Assembly (NCBI GenBank): GCA_026545765.1
Contig: JAIFAC010000333.1
Coordinates: forward strand, 1 to 64,000
DNA: 64,000 bases
Source of the DNA: Plantago major
Taxonomy: Eukaryota; Streptophyta; Magnoliopsida; Lamiales; Plantaginaceae
Direction: 5' to 3'
Shown here: positions 24,147 through 34,894 of the stretch, in pieces
Numbering within the stretch: the first letter of the stretch is position 1
How the letters are laid out: every line of letters begins with the position of its first letter
The notes under the pieces: generated by a model
Told to the model about the DNA's origin: nothing
What the model saw: only the letters and a program-made list of their open reading frames with translations
Databases searched by the model: none
Translations under genes and position numbers: made by a program

Positions 24147-26741
24147 TAATGCCAGGTTCTCATGCTTTCTGTTCGAGGTAGTTCTTGAGGAAAGTTCGTG
24201 CAAGAAGGAAGGAATGGAGTCCGTTCCAACGTGAGTGATGCTCCAAGTGGCGCAAAGGGTTAGTCCATGGAGACCGGGTGACTGGTCGAGGGAGTCATGG
24301 ATGACCATAGTAAGGCCGGAGGACCGATGGATCGGGTAAAGGTGTTGAGGACAACCATGAGGAGTTGGAGGCGTGTCAGCCACTATCAACTCTCATAACT
24401 CGATATTCATGCCATGTTCGAAGCCTACAAGGCGGAGATGAAGGAGGCATGGGAAACCATCAAGGGCAAGATGGTTATACTTCAAAGGGCTATGACCAAT
24501 GTTGGGGAACATGGAGGTGCGGCACCTCATTGGATTGATGTTTCGAGGCCCAACCCATTTAAGGGTCTAGGAATGCTCGGAGATCGATGATTTTCTATGG
24601 CTATGGAGCGACATTGGTGCTTGCAACATTCGGGATGATGCAACCAAGTTACAAACGGCTCCTCACTACTTGGTCGAGACGGCCTACTATGGTGGAGGAG
24701 GCGGAGACGGACATCGAACGAGGCAATCCTGATGGAGACATGGGGGTTTCAAGGCCGAGTTCAAGCGCCAATTCTACCCGCAAAATGTGGAGTTCGAGGC
24801 TCGAGCTAGGCTCAAGTAATTGACGCATAGCAAGTCCATCAAGGAGTATGTGAAGGAGTTCCAAGAGATCATGCTCGAGTTGCCAAGCATAATCGACTTG
24901 AGGCCCCTGCTTTCAGATTCATCGATGGTCTCAAGCCTTGGGCAAAGCTTGAGATTCAACGGGTAACACAAAATGTGTCGAGGCTATTATGTAGCCGAAC
25001 GGTTGATCGAGTTGAAGCCACTGAGTGATAAACCGAAGTTCTGGAAGGAGGACAGGGAAAAAGGTGGGGGAGACCGCCCACCTAAGCCGGGGAAGGTGGC
25101 GTCCTATTCCGGAAAGCTTACGGAGGACTCAGGTAAGTCCAAAGCTTGTCACATTTGCGGTTCTACTAACCACTTGAAGTATAATTGTCCCATGAGGGGG
25201 AGAAAGTCACAAGACACGGATCCGAGGAGTCCGAGACGAAGGTGAAGAGGCCCAAATGGGATCCTCAGACTTACTCAAAGGCCCTCAAGGCAAATGTCGA
25301 GCCAAACAAGGGACCAAGAAGGGGGTCTATGTTTGTGGATGCCTTGATTGGGGGCAAGAAGGTGAAGACGCTTGTTGATACGGGGGCAACCCACAACTAC
25401 ATGCGGGAAGAAGTGGCAAGGACCTTGGAGTTGGCCATCTCACCAAGACAAGGGTCAATGAAGTCCGTGGAATGCAGTTCAAGAAGGTTTCATGGGCAAG
25501 CCAACAGTGGGAGTGCGATTGAGACCGGCAAGGAAGTCTCATTCACCGTAGTTCCCATGGATGACTATGAGGCGCTTGGGACTACGATGGTTTGATGAGG
25601 TTCGAAGCCATTGTTCCTTTCTCCGATGCACTAATCATTTTCGTTCATGAAAAGACCAGGTCATTCCTAGGAGGGAAGAAAGAGGTACGAGTATGATCTC
25701 GGCCATGCAATTCGATCGGGGACTCGAAAGTAGTGAAGGGACCTTTGCGGGCGTTGTCTCACCCAACAGCGAGGACAAGCCCAAAGGAGGAGGCATGATG
25801 GCCCAGGAGGCCTTTGAGCGACTCAAGGCCGCGGTAACTGAGGAGCCGGTACCTGCCTTACCGGATCATGCCAAGGAACATGAGGTCCAAACCAATGCAT
25901 CAGACTTTGCTATAGGAGGGGCGCTGATGCAAGATGGATCCTCGATAGCTCATGAGAGCCCGGAGCCGAATGACAAACAGTTCGACTACACCTTGGAGTA
26001 CAAGCCGGGGTTAACAAATCATGTAGCCGATACTCCAAGACGATGGGCGGATCTTGCCGCAATAAGCCAAACCAGGGAAAATCTCAAGGCGCGCATACAG
26101 GAAGGCTTGGAACGGGATCCCGTGGCCCAGAACATTATGAAGCTGGCACGGGAAGGAAAGACACGGAGACTCTGGATTCGGGACGAGTTGTTGTTCACCA
26201 AAGGAGACCGGTTGTTTGTGCCCAAGTGGGGGAGTCTAAGGCGAGACATCTTGAAGGAGTGTCACGACTCGCAATGGGCAGGCCATCCGGGGATGCATCG
26301 TACCATGGCATTGGTGGAGGACTCCTATTATTGGCCAAAGATGAGGGACGATGTTGAGGTTTACGTCCGGACATGCTTGGTATGCCAACAGGACAAGGTT
26401 GAACAACAACAGCCATCCAGATCGCTCCGGCCACTACCGGTGCCACTACATCCATTTGAGAGCATCTCAATGGATTTTATCACAGGTTTGCAGAGGAGTG
26501 AATCTACGGGGAGGAGTCCTTTCGAGCTAGCAACCGGAAGGCAACCCATGACTCCGCAAAGCTTAGCAACGAGGTACTCGGGACACAAATTTCTACTACA
26601 CTTGCCAAATTCTTACAGAAAGAGGCCGATCTTGAACGGACATCTTTGGACAAGGCTACGAAGGAACTGAGGAAGTGGACAGATCGCAAGAGTCGCACGG
26701 TTAAATTCCAAGAAGGTCGAGCCGAGGACGGCAACGACTTA

Positions 26742-26753
26742 GGTGGGGGAGAA
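26742..26753 (+). other. Retroelement polypurine tract
   Basis: GGTGGGGGAGAA directly before the 3' LTR, the expected site for plus-strand priming. Confidence 0.85.
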
Positions 26754-27131
26754 TGTCACGGCCCAATATTCTTACGGTCCAAGCCCAAAACATCTATGCG
26801 ACCCAAGTCCGATTTTCAGGAGCCCAAGTCCAATTTCTAGATTATTCTTGTAAATGATAGAAGTATAGAATTCTCTAGGAGGGACTAGAAACTTCTCCAC
26901 TCTTCCCTTAAGGAGGTGGATGTGTGTATATATAGGCCATTGGCCATTCCATTTGAATCATCAAGCAAATACACATTCAAAGCATTCTTGCAAACTTTCT
27001 AGCTCTCTACACTACTCTTCTTACACACTAAGCACTTTGGTTGGAAGGCTTACTAGCTAGTCTCGAGGCGAACTAGTCTAGTGCCGCACGGGTCAAGGAG
27101 TTGTTCCAAATCGAAGTTTCATCCCGTGACA
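26754..27131 (+). repeat. 3' LTR
   Basis: Copy of the 5' LTR starting TGTCACGG after the polypurine tract and ending GTGACA. The flanking GTAG repeats the four bases before the 5' LTR. Confidence 0.93.
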
Positions 27132-27912
27132 GTAGGCTCTTGTTGCAAATTATCGGCTTGAGTTGCTCAAGATTCATCAGTAATGAACGTGCAGGATATG
27201 TGCAAGTTAATACCTGGATCACATAGAGCGGAATTCGAGAGCGAAAGCAAGAGCGAAATTCGACAATTTGAAATATATACGAGAGCGAAATCGCTATAGT
27301 TCAAGTGTAAAAATAAATAAATAATTAAATATGTACATATTATTAAAATATAAATACATTATTAATAGTTATACTTACATAGTCAATAATTTATTTATTT
27401 TGTCTACTTCTAGAAAACTTAATAAATTAGCTACCACAATGATCTGGGAAAACAAGCATATTCTTACATATCTGCAGGAAACGGAATCAAGCAAGCATCA
27501 CAAGATCAAGACTGCAAACTTAATGGCAATGACAATCTCCATTAACTTAAAGGTCTTCAATCACATCGAAGGAAAACTGGAAATCGCTTGTGCCCAATGA
27601 CAAAGAAATAACAATAAACACCAATACCTCATTGTATTCCTGAAGAAACCTCTTGAAGCCAAATCACTTCTGGACAAATAAGACAACAAATGAACAATAA
27701 AGTACTCATTTCGCCAAATTAGCTTTTATAGATGCCTCAACCAAGCCATATATGCTAAAAACAATACATGCTTGCCTAAATGCCAAGAGTCTTTGCAACA
27801 CTTTACACAACTAAGCTGTTATAGAAGCTAAAAATCTGAAGCAGTGCTTGACTGATAGCTTTCAACTGCCAACAATTAAACATAAACAATATTTTTCACA
27901 ACATTCTGTTAC
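27132..27912. other. Right part of segmental duplication and intergenic DNA
   Basis: 27410-27630 matches 34643-34870 (TCTAGAAAACTTAAT, CACAAGATCAAGA, TTGTGCCCAATGACA, AATAACAATAAACACC). Between 27150 and 27410 sits DNA absent from the 34.6-kb copy; it contains the GAGCGA-rich block at 27224-27298. The rest, up to the desaturase stop codon, is its 3' flank. No gene was recognised. Confidence 0.65.
27224..27298. repeat. GAGCGA-rich block, second copy
   Basis: Repeats of GAGCG(A/G)AA lie in a segment not present in the paralogous copy, so they arrived by insertion. They resemble 20935-21038. Confidence 0.5.
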
Positions 27913-28976
27913 TCAAAGCCAATAGACGCCTTTGAAGTTTTCATCCTGATCAGGTTCAATGTAGACACATTCCTTTGCTTCTCCCCAGATGGCCTTAAGA
28001 ATTGGCGTTCTATCAAAGTTATAGTACTTCCCCAAAACCGGCCTGATCGCTTTGGTTGCCTCCATCGCATGATAGTGAGGAATGCTAGAGAACAAATGGT
28101 GGGCAACGTGAGTATCCGTGATGTGATGAAGAAGGTGGTTCAAACTCCCATGATCTCTATTGACAGTTGCCAATGCGCCACGAAGCCAATTCCACTCAGA
28201 CGAATCAAAATGAGGCAAGGCTGTGTGTGTGGTGGAGATATGTGAGAGTAACAAGGAAACCATTCACGATAGACAGCGGACACCGTACACACCCTTAACC
28301 CACAAAAATCCTTTTACTATAGCAACGCGGTAAAGCCCATAAGCAACCCCGACAAATCCAATATCGGTTATAAAGATTTGTGCACGTTCGCTATCGGAGA
28401 ATAGAGGACGGTAGGAAGTGGTTGGTGAATCTTTCGTACTTTCTCCCAGAGTTGTTAAACAATAGGTAAAATGGCCATCCAATTGTTACGCGGAGAAAGA
28501 TCTTCAACATTGGTGATTCATCAACAAACTTCCCTAGAGTGCTCCTGGAAAAGTACATAAACAATAAGTCTAAGTCAATAACTTGAATAAATATGCTGAT
28601 TATTACAAGTTAAAAATCATTCATCTAGGTTTAATTTTATGTTGATTGAGTAATAATTATACCTGTCATGTTTGGTTTTGGGCACAAACACCTCATCGCA
28701 GTCTAATGAATCAGTGTTGGCATGGTGTCTGCGATGACTAATCTTCCATGAGAAATAAGGAACAAGGAGTAGCGAATGGAGGATTAAGCCAAGAGTGTCG
28801 TCCAACCAATGGTAGTTGCTATATGCATGGTGGCCACACTTATGAGCAATGACCCATACACCCATAAGGACAAAACCTTGGCATATCATGTAAAGTGTCC
28901 ATGCCGGATATTGGAGTGGATAGGGGAGCAGTTGGAAATAAGTGGTGGCGACATAGTACATGAGTGAAGCAAGGAC

Positions 28977-31900
28977 CACATTTTTTTTAGGGGCACTCAG
29001 CCCAAAATTTTAGGGGCCCAAGCCCAGAATAAAAATTAAGAGGCATCTTCACATTCCTGTTTGTCTGCACTTTTCATCTTCTCGTTTAATGCCTTTTCGA
29101 TTTCTTCACCAAACCACCAAACTTCAATTCTATCAACAAGAATCACAATTCAATCCGTATTCAATTCATCTTAAATTCTTCAGTATACCACCAAACTTCA
29201 ATTCTATTCATAAAACAACTTGGTTTATGTCTCATCGCTGGGAATTGGGGATTCTTAGAAGTGGAGTCTGAATTTTTCTAATAATTTGTTTCTGATTAAT
29301 CTTATTATTTTCTTTTAAATTTTTACTTGCAATGTTGCATTTATATATTCTTGCATAGATGAAGAACTACTCTTTAATTGTAGTCTGTACTCCGTAGAAT
29401 ATAATGTTTGAAGATGCCACTGAATTAGCTAATTAGTTGAAGATGCCACTGAATTAGCTCTTACTGTTATTTCTTTATTTGGGTTAATTGCATATGTATA
29501 TACAATATCAACACAAAGTCTTATGAAAGGCTATTAAACGTGTTGGCATATTAGTGATTTAGTGTAACGACCCAAAAATTCAAGTAATAAAAGTAAACTT
29601 CTTTATTTGAAAAATCTAGAAAATACGCAAAAAGTTTTACACAAGTCTAAACGAAGTCACCAGCGAATGCTAACTATCAAGAAATCGAAGAGTTTAAAAG
29701 AACAACAACTTGCGAAAGATACTAATTTCAAATACAAATGCGGTCCAGCTTGCTAAACGCTCATCCGACTTCATTCCTCCACTAACCTCCGTAATCTACA
29801 AGAAGGTAACAAATCAAGTGTGAGATAAAACTCTTTGTTCGTTAAGTGAATAACGAATTATGTAATAACGAAGTATGATTTTCAAAACATACGAATCATA
29901 ATATAAAATAATCAAGAAAACATATAACGGTTTAATAAATTATCGCTTGCAATAACCTTATAACCCCAATCCAAGCCCTTATCACCTCCGCATGTGGTGC
30001 TACCACCGCCAAACGAAGACGAAGACCTTGCCATGGTACAGGTGGAACATCACATTCCAAAGACCTCGCGAATTCGCTGGCCTAGGGATAGTAAGCAGGT
30101 ACTTCATGAACAACTCGACAGACACAATTGACCGTATGTCCACTCAGAAACCCCCACCACAATTGCGCACATATCGGTCGAAGCGAAACAATCAATCAAA
30201 TCAACGAAGATCATAATAAATCATATACAGATATATATCTTTAGAGCGAAAACATGAGAAAATGGTTTGATGCAGTTTTCAGAATTTTGATTTCATGAAT
30301 TTCGTAATGTTTGACATGCAATACTATATATATTATATTAAAATAGCTTCGTGTAGTTTCGCAAACTATACATATACTTTTTTGGTAGAACACTCACCTT
30401 AGATGACCTTGCCAAAAATCAACCTACAAATCCTGATAAAAGGTAACACTACCTAACAATTACGTAAAAACAACTTAACGATACCCTTAAACCCCCACAA
30501 ACGAGCATACACGAACAACATCAACTAGGCATATAATTACATAATAAATTAGCAATTTTGTCAATAACAATTAATAGGCACAAAACCAAATAAGACCTAC
30601 AAAGCTACATTAGTAATTCAGATTCCCGAATTTGCAGCACAGAACAATAAACTAAATTTCAAGAAGCCATTTCAAAGGAATCTAGGATTCCATAAATAAT
30701 TAAAACCCAAGAACATGTACACATTCACAGCTAGCAATTCAAACCAGAACTAAAACGATAATACCAAATGACACTTCGTAACCACCGCCTCATGCCCCCG
30801 ACCGATTCTACCATAGAGGCCAACGATAGACAATAACTCCCCTAACACAAATTTACAACTTTCATCGACAGTTTCCAAAGAGCAACTCTTCTCAAAATCT
30901 CACGCAAAAGGTGTCGAGTTGGAATCCCATTCTAACTAAGGATTCTTGTGGTTCGAGGTTCCAAACAGGAGAACTAGGAACGGATAGCTTTTCCCCTTTC
31001 CGCCTCAATTTTGGTCTTAAGAACGCTGGTTTTAACCATATCCATTAGCAAATCGATGTCCGCCTTCAAACACCACAGACATGCATTTAACCAATAATAA
31101 CAGTTTAACTAAAGTAGTACTTAAATACCAACCAGATGAGTAAAACTGAACTCAGTAAGCTCAACAACTAGTACACATAATACAATAGCGATCAAGCCTT
31201 TACACTTAATGAGTCAACTATAAAGAGCAGTAACACCATAAGAATTTTTACACCTAAATAGCTAAATCAAGCAACCGAAACAGAAACAACAAGGAAGGCA
31301 TATAAAACCACCAGACAATCGAATTGAACAGACATCCTCAAATCAAAAGACATACACAGATTCAAAACAGCTAACAGCTAGCTCAGTCACGAGCAACAAA
31401 CAGCAGAAAAATCAAATTGAGGACTGAATTGCTATACATAACAGTCATTAAACTTAATAGTTTCCTAAATAGCTACTTCAAGTACTCACACCTAACAATC
31501 AACGTACACACAAATAAAAACACAAAATCAGATAGACTCCATCACCCATAGATACTTAGAATCCATACTAACATCATCAATAAAACACCACCTACTCGTG
31601 ACAAATTGCTTAAGCATGAGAATAGTACCACATAGTACAATCACAATCACAAAAGTCAGCGATCTCTGGATACATGACAAATTATACACAACCTACATTT
31701 CAGACACACAAGTTTACAGACAAACACATAATTTCAGCAAATACTTACAAGTATACAGTCCAACATACAACACATTAGTAGCACCCACTTGATAGAAACT
31801 AAGTTACAACGGTTGATCGAGACTAAACTCCAAACAGTTAGCAAACACAGCAGCAAGACTATACTTAATCGATTCAGTGGCATAATATCGATCAACCAAA

Positions 31901-33082
31901 GCAAAACAACACTGCCACAGCAACCCAAGAACAGGTCTAAGACAGATAATACCTATAGCTTAAACAGGAGCAACAACGACAAGAATCAGCAGGCAACTCA
32001 CAGCCAATCAACAAACACACAGTCGACACTATCTAAACAGTTAACACCACCGACACAGCATATCACAATTCGACACATCAGTTCGCACACAACAACACAC
32101 ACAAACTGAATTGATTACGAATTACGGGAGCAGAGCAGATGAAGAAGGAAAGAAGAAAGGGGGATTTCGAATCAACATAAACACAAACACCCATCCCAAA
32201 CTAAATCAAAAGGAAGAAAAGCACTTACCGAAAGCAAATCGAGACGGATCAAAGCCCTCTAATCCTTGTAATCGATTCGATCGGAGACTAACTCGGATGA
32301 ATTGGGGAGGGACGAAGAATCTGGCGGAGTCGTCGAAGAGGTCGGAATCAGTGGCGTGTGGTTGGGCGGCTAGGTAGGCAACGATGAGAGGAAGAATTCG
32401 GGAGAAAGAACGCACGAAGAAGAAGAAGAAACTGAAGCAGAGATCAAAAAAGAGAGGAGCTGAAGAGATCGATTTGCAGGTGGTGGCACACGGCGGCAGC
32501 CATGGTGGAGAAGGTAGGTATATGGATCGATTTGGGAGAAGCCGCAAGAAAGAAAGAAAGAAATGGGAGAGGAGAAAAGGCGAAGAAGGATAAGGAGGAC
32601 GGTATAATGGGGAATATATACGAATTTAGTACTAAAATCAAAATTGACTAAGTTATATAAAAAAAAAGTAAAACTAATTTAATCACTAGGAACATTATTA
32701 ACTATAAAAAAAAAAAAAGTTTTTTTTTAATTTTATAAATAATAATAAATAATAAAGACGAAAATAAAACGGGGTTTTACATTTAGTCTTGTAAATTATC
32801 TCATACATGGAAGTGTTGTTGTACTATATTACTGTTGCCACTGTAAATAGTTTGATTATTGTCAATGTAGTTTGAATTTTCTTAGAGCATTTTGTTTACG
32901 ATTAAAACTAAAAAAATCTGATTAAAAACACATAATTTTTTTATTAAGTTAAAGTTTTAATTCTACAACCAGGACTGCTAGTTTGATTTTTATGTTTTAT
33001 TTATTAATTTGTTTATAATATTAAAATATTATGGGACTCATTTGAAAATTTCACACAAGGCCTCCCAATTCTCGAAGACGGC
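28977..33082. mobile_element. Insertion in the FAD2-like gene, possibly hAT-like, containing a nested LTR-like unit
   Basis: Everything between the two FAD2 halves is foreign to the gene. The outer ends carry AGGGGC-ACTC and AGGGCCGTC-type termini in inverted orientation, with GGGGCCC and GGAGGCC just inside, which resemble decayed hAT ends. Only the bases GAC/GTC are clearly shared at the two junctions, not a clean 8-bp duplication, so the class is uncertain. The middle is occupied by a separate unit with its own target duplication (29563-32781). No transposase was seen. Confidence 0.5.
29563..32781 (-). mobile_element. Solo-LTR-like unit, about 3.2 kb, nested insertion
   Basis: Starts TGTAACGACCC and ends GGGGTTTTACA, flanked on both sides by TTTAG (29558-29562 and 32782-32786). 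This is how an LTR or solo LTR of some large plant Ty3/Gypsy families looks. A TATA-like TATATATTCCCC on the minus strand near 32612-32625 followed by a CT-rich leader suggests it is read on the minus strand. The interior has no conserved protein; the short frames near 32111-32600 lie in simple purine-rich sequence. It appears unbroken at its ends. Alternative: a short non-autonomous LTR element whose own LTRs I failed to recognise. Confidence 0.6.
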
Positions 33083-33248
33083 CCTGACGAGGTCATGGAC
33101 AAGGTAGTAAGAAGAACGGAGGAGAGAACGTTGGAAACAATGGGGCGGTATTGCTTTCTTTATCTCGCCTACTGTGAACGGTGGCTTCAACCGCTCAGCT
33201 CGCACTAGAACTCGGCCTCCCATGCCCATTGTTTATGTATGTACGAAC

Positions 33249-34018
33249 CTGAAATGGTAATTTGAACTCAAAATATTACAGGAAGTAGTATTTGTTAAAG
33301 GATGAGGATGATGAAGATATATTTCCTAGGGTGTCTCATTATATAGTTCCAAGATGCAGGTTAAGAAGTGAGTGTGAGGTCAAAACTTTGGCACCTACAA
33401 TTAAGTTTTCCATCACGGACGTAGTAATGATTATTCTGTAGCACACCCAATTTGATAGTTGCTCGCATCATTTTGCACAAATGTAGTAGTCCATTCATTC
33501 CACTAAATTCTTTTCATTTTTCCGTTTTAGACGTTCCGCTAAAAATTTTCCATTTCCATAAATGAAAACCCACTATCTCCATTATAAATATTTTAATCTC
33601 TCTCTTTCACACTTTTTCAATTTTTTTCTTACTTTTTACTATACACTTACTACTTTATCTATATAAACCCATTTTTTACTCAAATTTCTTAAATTTGTGC
33701 AAAACTAAAATGGAAAGAATTTAGTGGAATGGAGGGAGTATTCTCAAGCACACTTTTTGAGAACATATTTTGTTAAATTTTATTTGGGTCATTGTCGTGT
33801 AGTGACAAATTATCATCAAATGAATTAGTAGTTCGTAGTCTTTAAATTAAATCTTATATATTTAAAAGATAAGAATTTATTTCAAAAGTTTTGTATAGAA
33901 TATTCATAATTATTTAAGTGATTATGACTGTTGTTACAATACTTTATTAGTCAAATCAGTTAAAAAAAGCAAGTCAATAAACATTCATAATTATTTCATA
34001 ATTTACTTCACTCTTATT
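33249..34018. other. Upstream region of the FAD2-like gene, with a MITE
   Basis: Probably the 5'-UTR intron and promoter of the FAD2-like gene. It includes the MITE at 33486-33738; the rest is AT-rich with nothing recognised. Confidence 0.5.
33486..33738. mobile_element. Stowaway-type MITE
   Basis: About 253 bases with inverted ends: left GTAGTCCATTCATTCCAC and right GTGGAATGGAGGGAG, extended inward by CTAAATTCTTT / AAAGAATTTAG. TA flanks both sides, the target of Tc1/mariner-related Stowaway elements. AT-rich interior without coding capacity. Confidence 0.7.
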
Positions 34019-34870
34019 ACAATGTTATTGAGTTTGCTTCTTTATTGGATATACCTAGGCTGCATTTGAGTCCAGTGATGGATGAGGAAGTAAAATAGCT
34101 GATGAAGTGGCATCGAAGCAAAAAGAAATTGTCCCTTGCATGTTTAATGTGGTGCAGCGAGCGTTTTGATCTGTACATTTGTTCAACTAGTGATGCAGAA
34201 ATTGATTCCTGGTGCTTATGGGCAAATCTAGACTTGGTTGTCGGTAGAATAATTGGTTGATTTTGCTACTTGATATGCTGTTTGATGATTTCTTGTCATA
34301 TGTTTGCAAAGAAATGTGGGACTGTGTGTTTATGCGTCATGGGTACACTGGTTTACCGCTTGTCCTTCCTCTAGGTGAGCTATATATGCGAATCTTGTGT
34401 ATCAAGTGACAGTTCCCATGAAGTGATTCTATCATTTGAATCAGACATGTCAAAGTACGTGTGAGAGAAAACAATACACCAATCAGGTCTCAACTCTCAA
34501 CTGAAAGAATTCATCAAGGATTCTGTTATTCAACTTTTCATCTCAATATAGATCAACAAATATGATTAAGATGAACATCTGTATCTGGTTTACAAGACAA
34601 GCGTACGCTCTTGTTACAGCTGTTTTTGTAAGTGTTCTGTGTTCTAGAAAACTTAATGAATTACAGATGAACACAATATCTGCTTAAGCTACCACAATGG
34701 TCTGCAAAAACAAGCAATATTCTTACATATCAGCAGGAAACAGAATCAAGATAGCATCACAAGATCAAGATTCCACCAGACAACAAACTTAATGGTCTTG
34801 AATTACATAGAACGAAAACTGGAAATTGCTTGTGCCCAATGACAGAAATAACAATAAACACCTATCTCAT
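34019..34870. repeat. Segmental duplication paralogous to 23115-27630, retroelement-free copy
   Basis: Matches the DNA on both sides of the retroelement at 23.75-27.13 kb, in the same order and strand. Around 34597-34612 the sequence runs ACAAGCGTACGCTCTTG without interruption where the other copy has the element. Overall divergence is visible as scattered substitutions and small indels, so the duplication is older than the element. Confidence 0.85.
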
Positions 34871-34894
34871 AGCAATCCATACAACATCTAAAAG

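Larger units (their letters stand above)
23750..27131 (+). mobile_element. Ty3/Gypsy LTR retrotransposon, broken, young
   Basis: Parts visible: a 5' LTR of 383 bases, a primer-binding site matching initiator tRNA-Met, a gag-like region with a CCHC zinc knuckle (CHICGSTNHLKYNC), an aspartic protease motif (LVDTGATHNY), RNase H-like and integrase regions (HPGMHRTMALVEDSYYWP, CLVCQQDK), a polypurine tract and a 3' LTR of 378 bases. Flanks share GTAG. The whole is shorter than is usual for the family and it is broken, with several breaks. The two LTRs differ by only a few substitutions and one short patch, so the insertion is recent. The segment at 34.0-34.9 kb shows the same flanks without the element. 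Order protease-RNase H-integrase assigns it to Ty3/Gypsy. Confidence 0.93.
27913..33248 (-). pseudogene. FAD2-like oleate desaturase, split by inserted DNA and frame broken
   Basis: FAD2 enzymes are ER membrane desaturases that introduce the delta-12 double bond into oleate on phosphatidylcholine. The reading starts at 33229 ([34 protein letters not shown]) just after an acceptor at 33249, matching the 5'-UTR intron typical of FAD2. It reaches SYYLVHDLV near 33083 and resumes at 28976 with [20 protein letters not shown]; the two halves meet in frame around a shared GTC. Histidine boxes: HKCGHH (normally HECGHH), HRRHH and HVAHH. A 118-base GT-AG intron (28662-28545) interrupts the coding part, unusual for this family. 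The second half has about three small shifts (after NHFLPS, at YGV-PLSIVNG, and in a CA run before [11 protein letters not shown]), and ends at 27913. With the 4.1-kb insertion it is very likely a pseudogene; a divergent FAD2-type enzyme was the ancestor. Confidence 0.85.

Noticed and set aside
32111-32600. Lys/Arg-rich ORFs in the 3.2-kb unit
   Set aside because: They lie in simple purine-rich sequence and overlap on both strands; no conserved domain.
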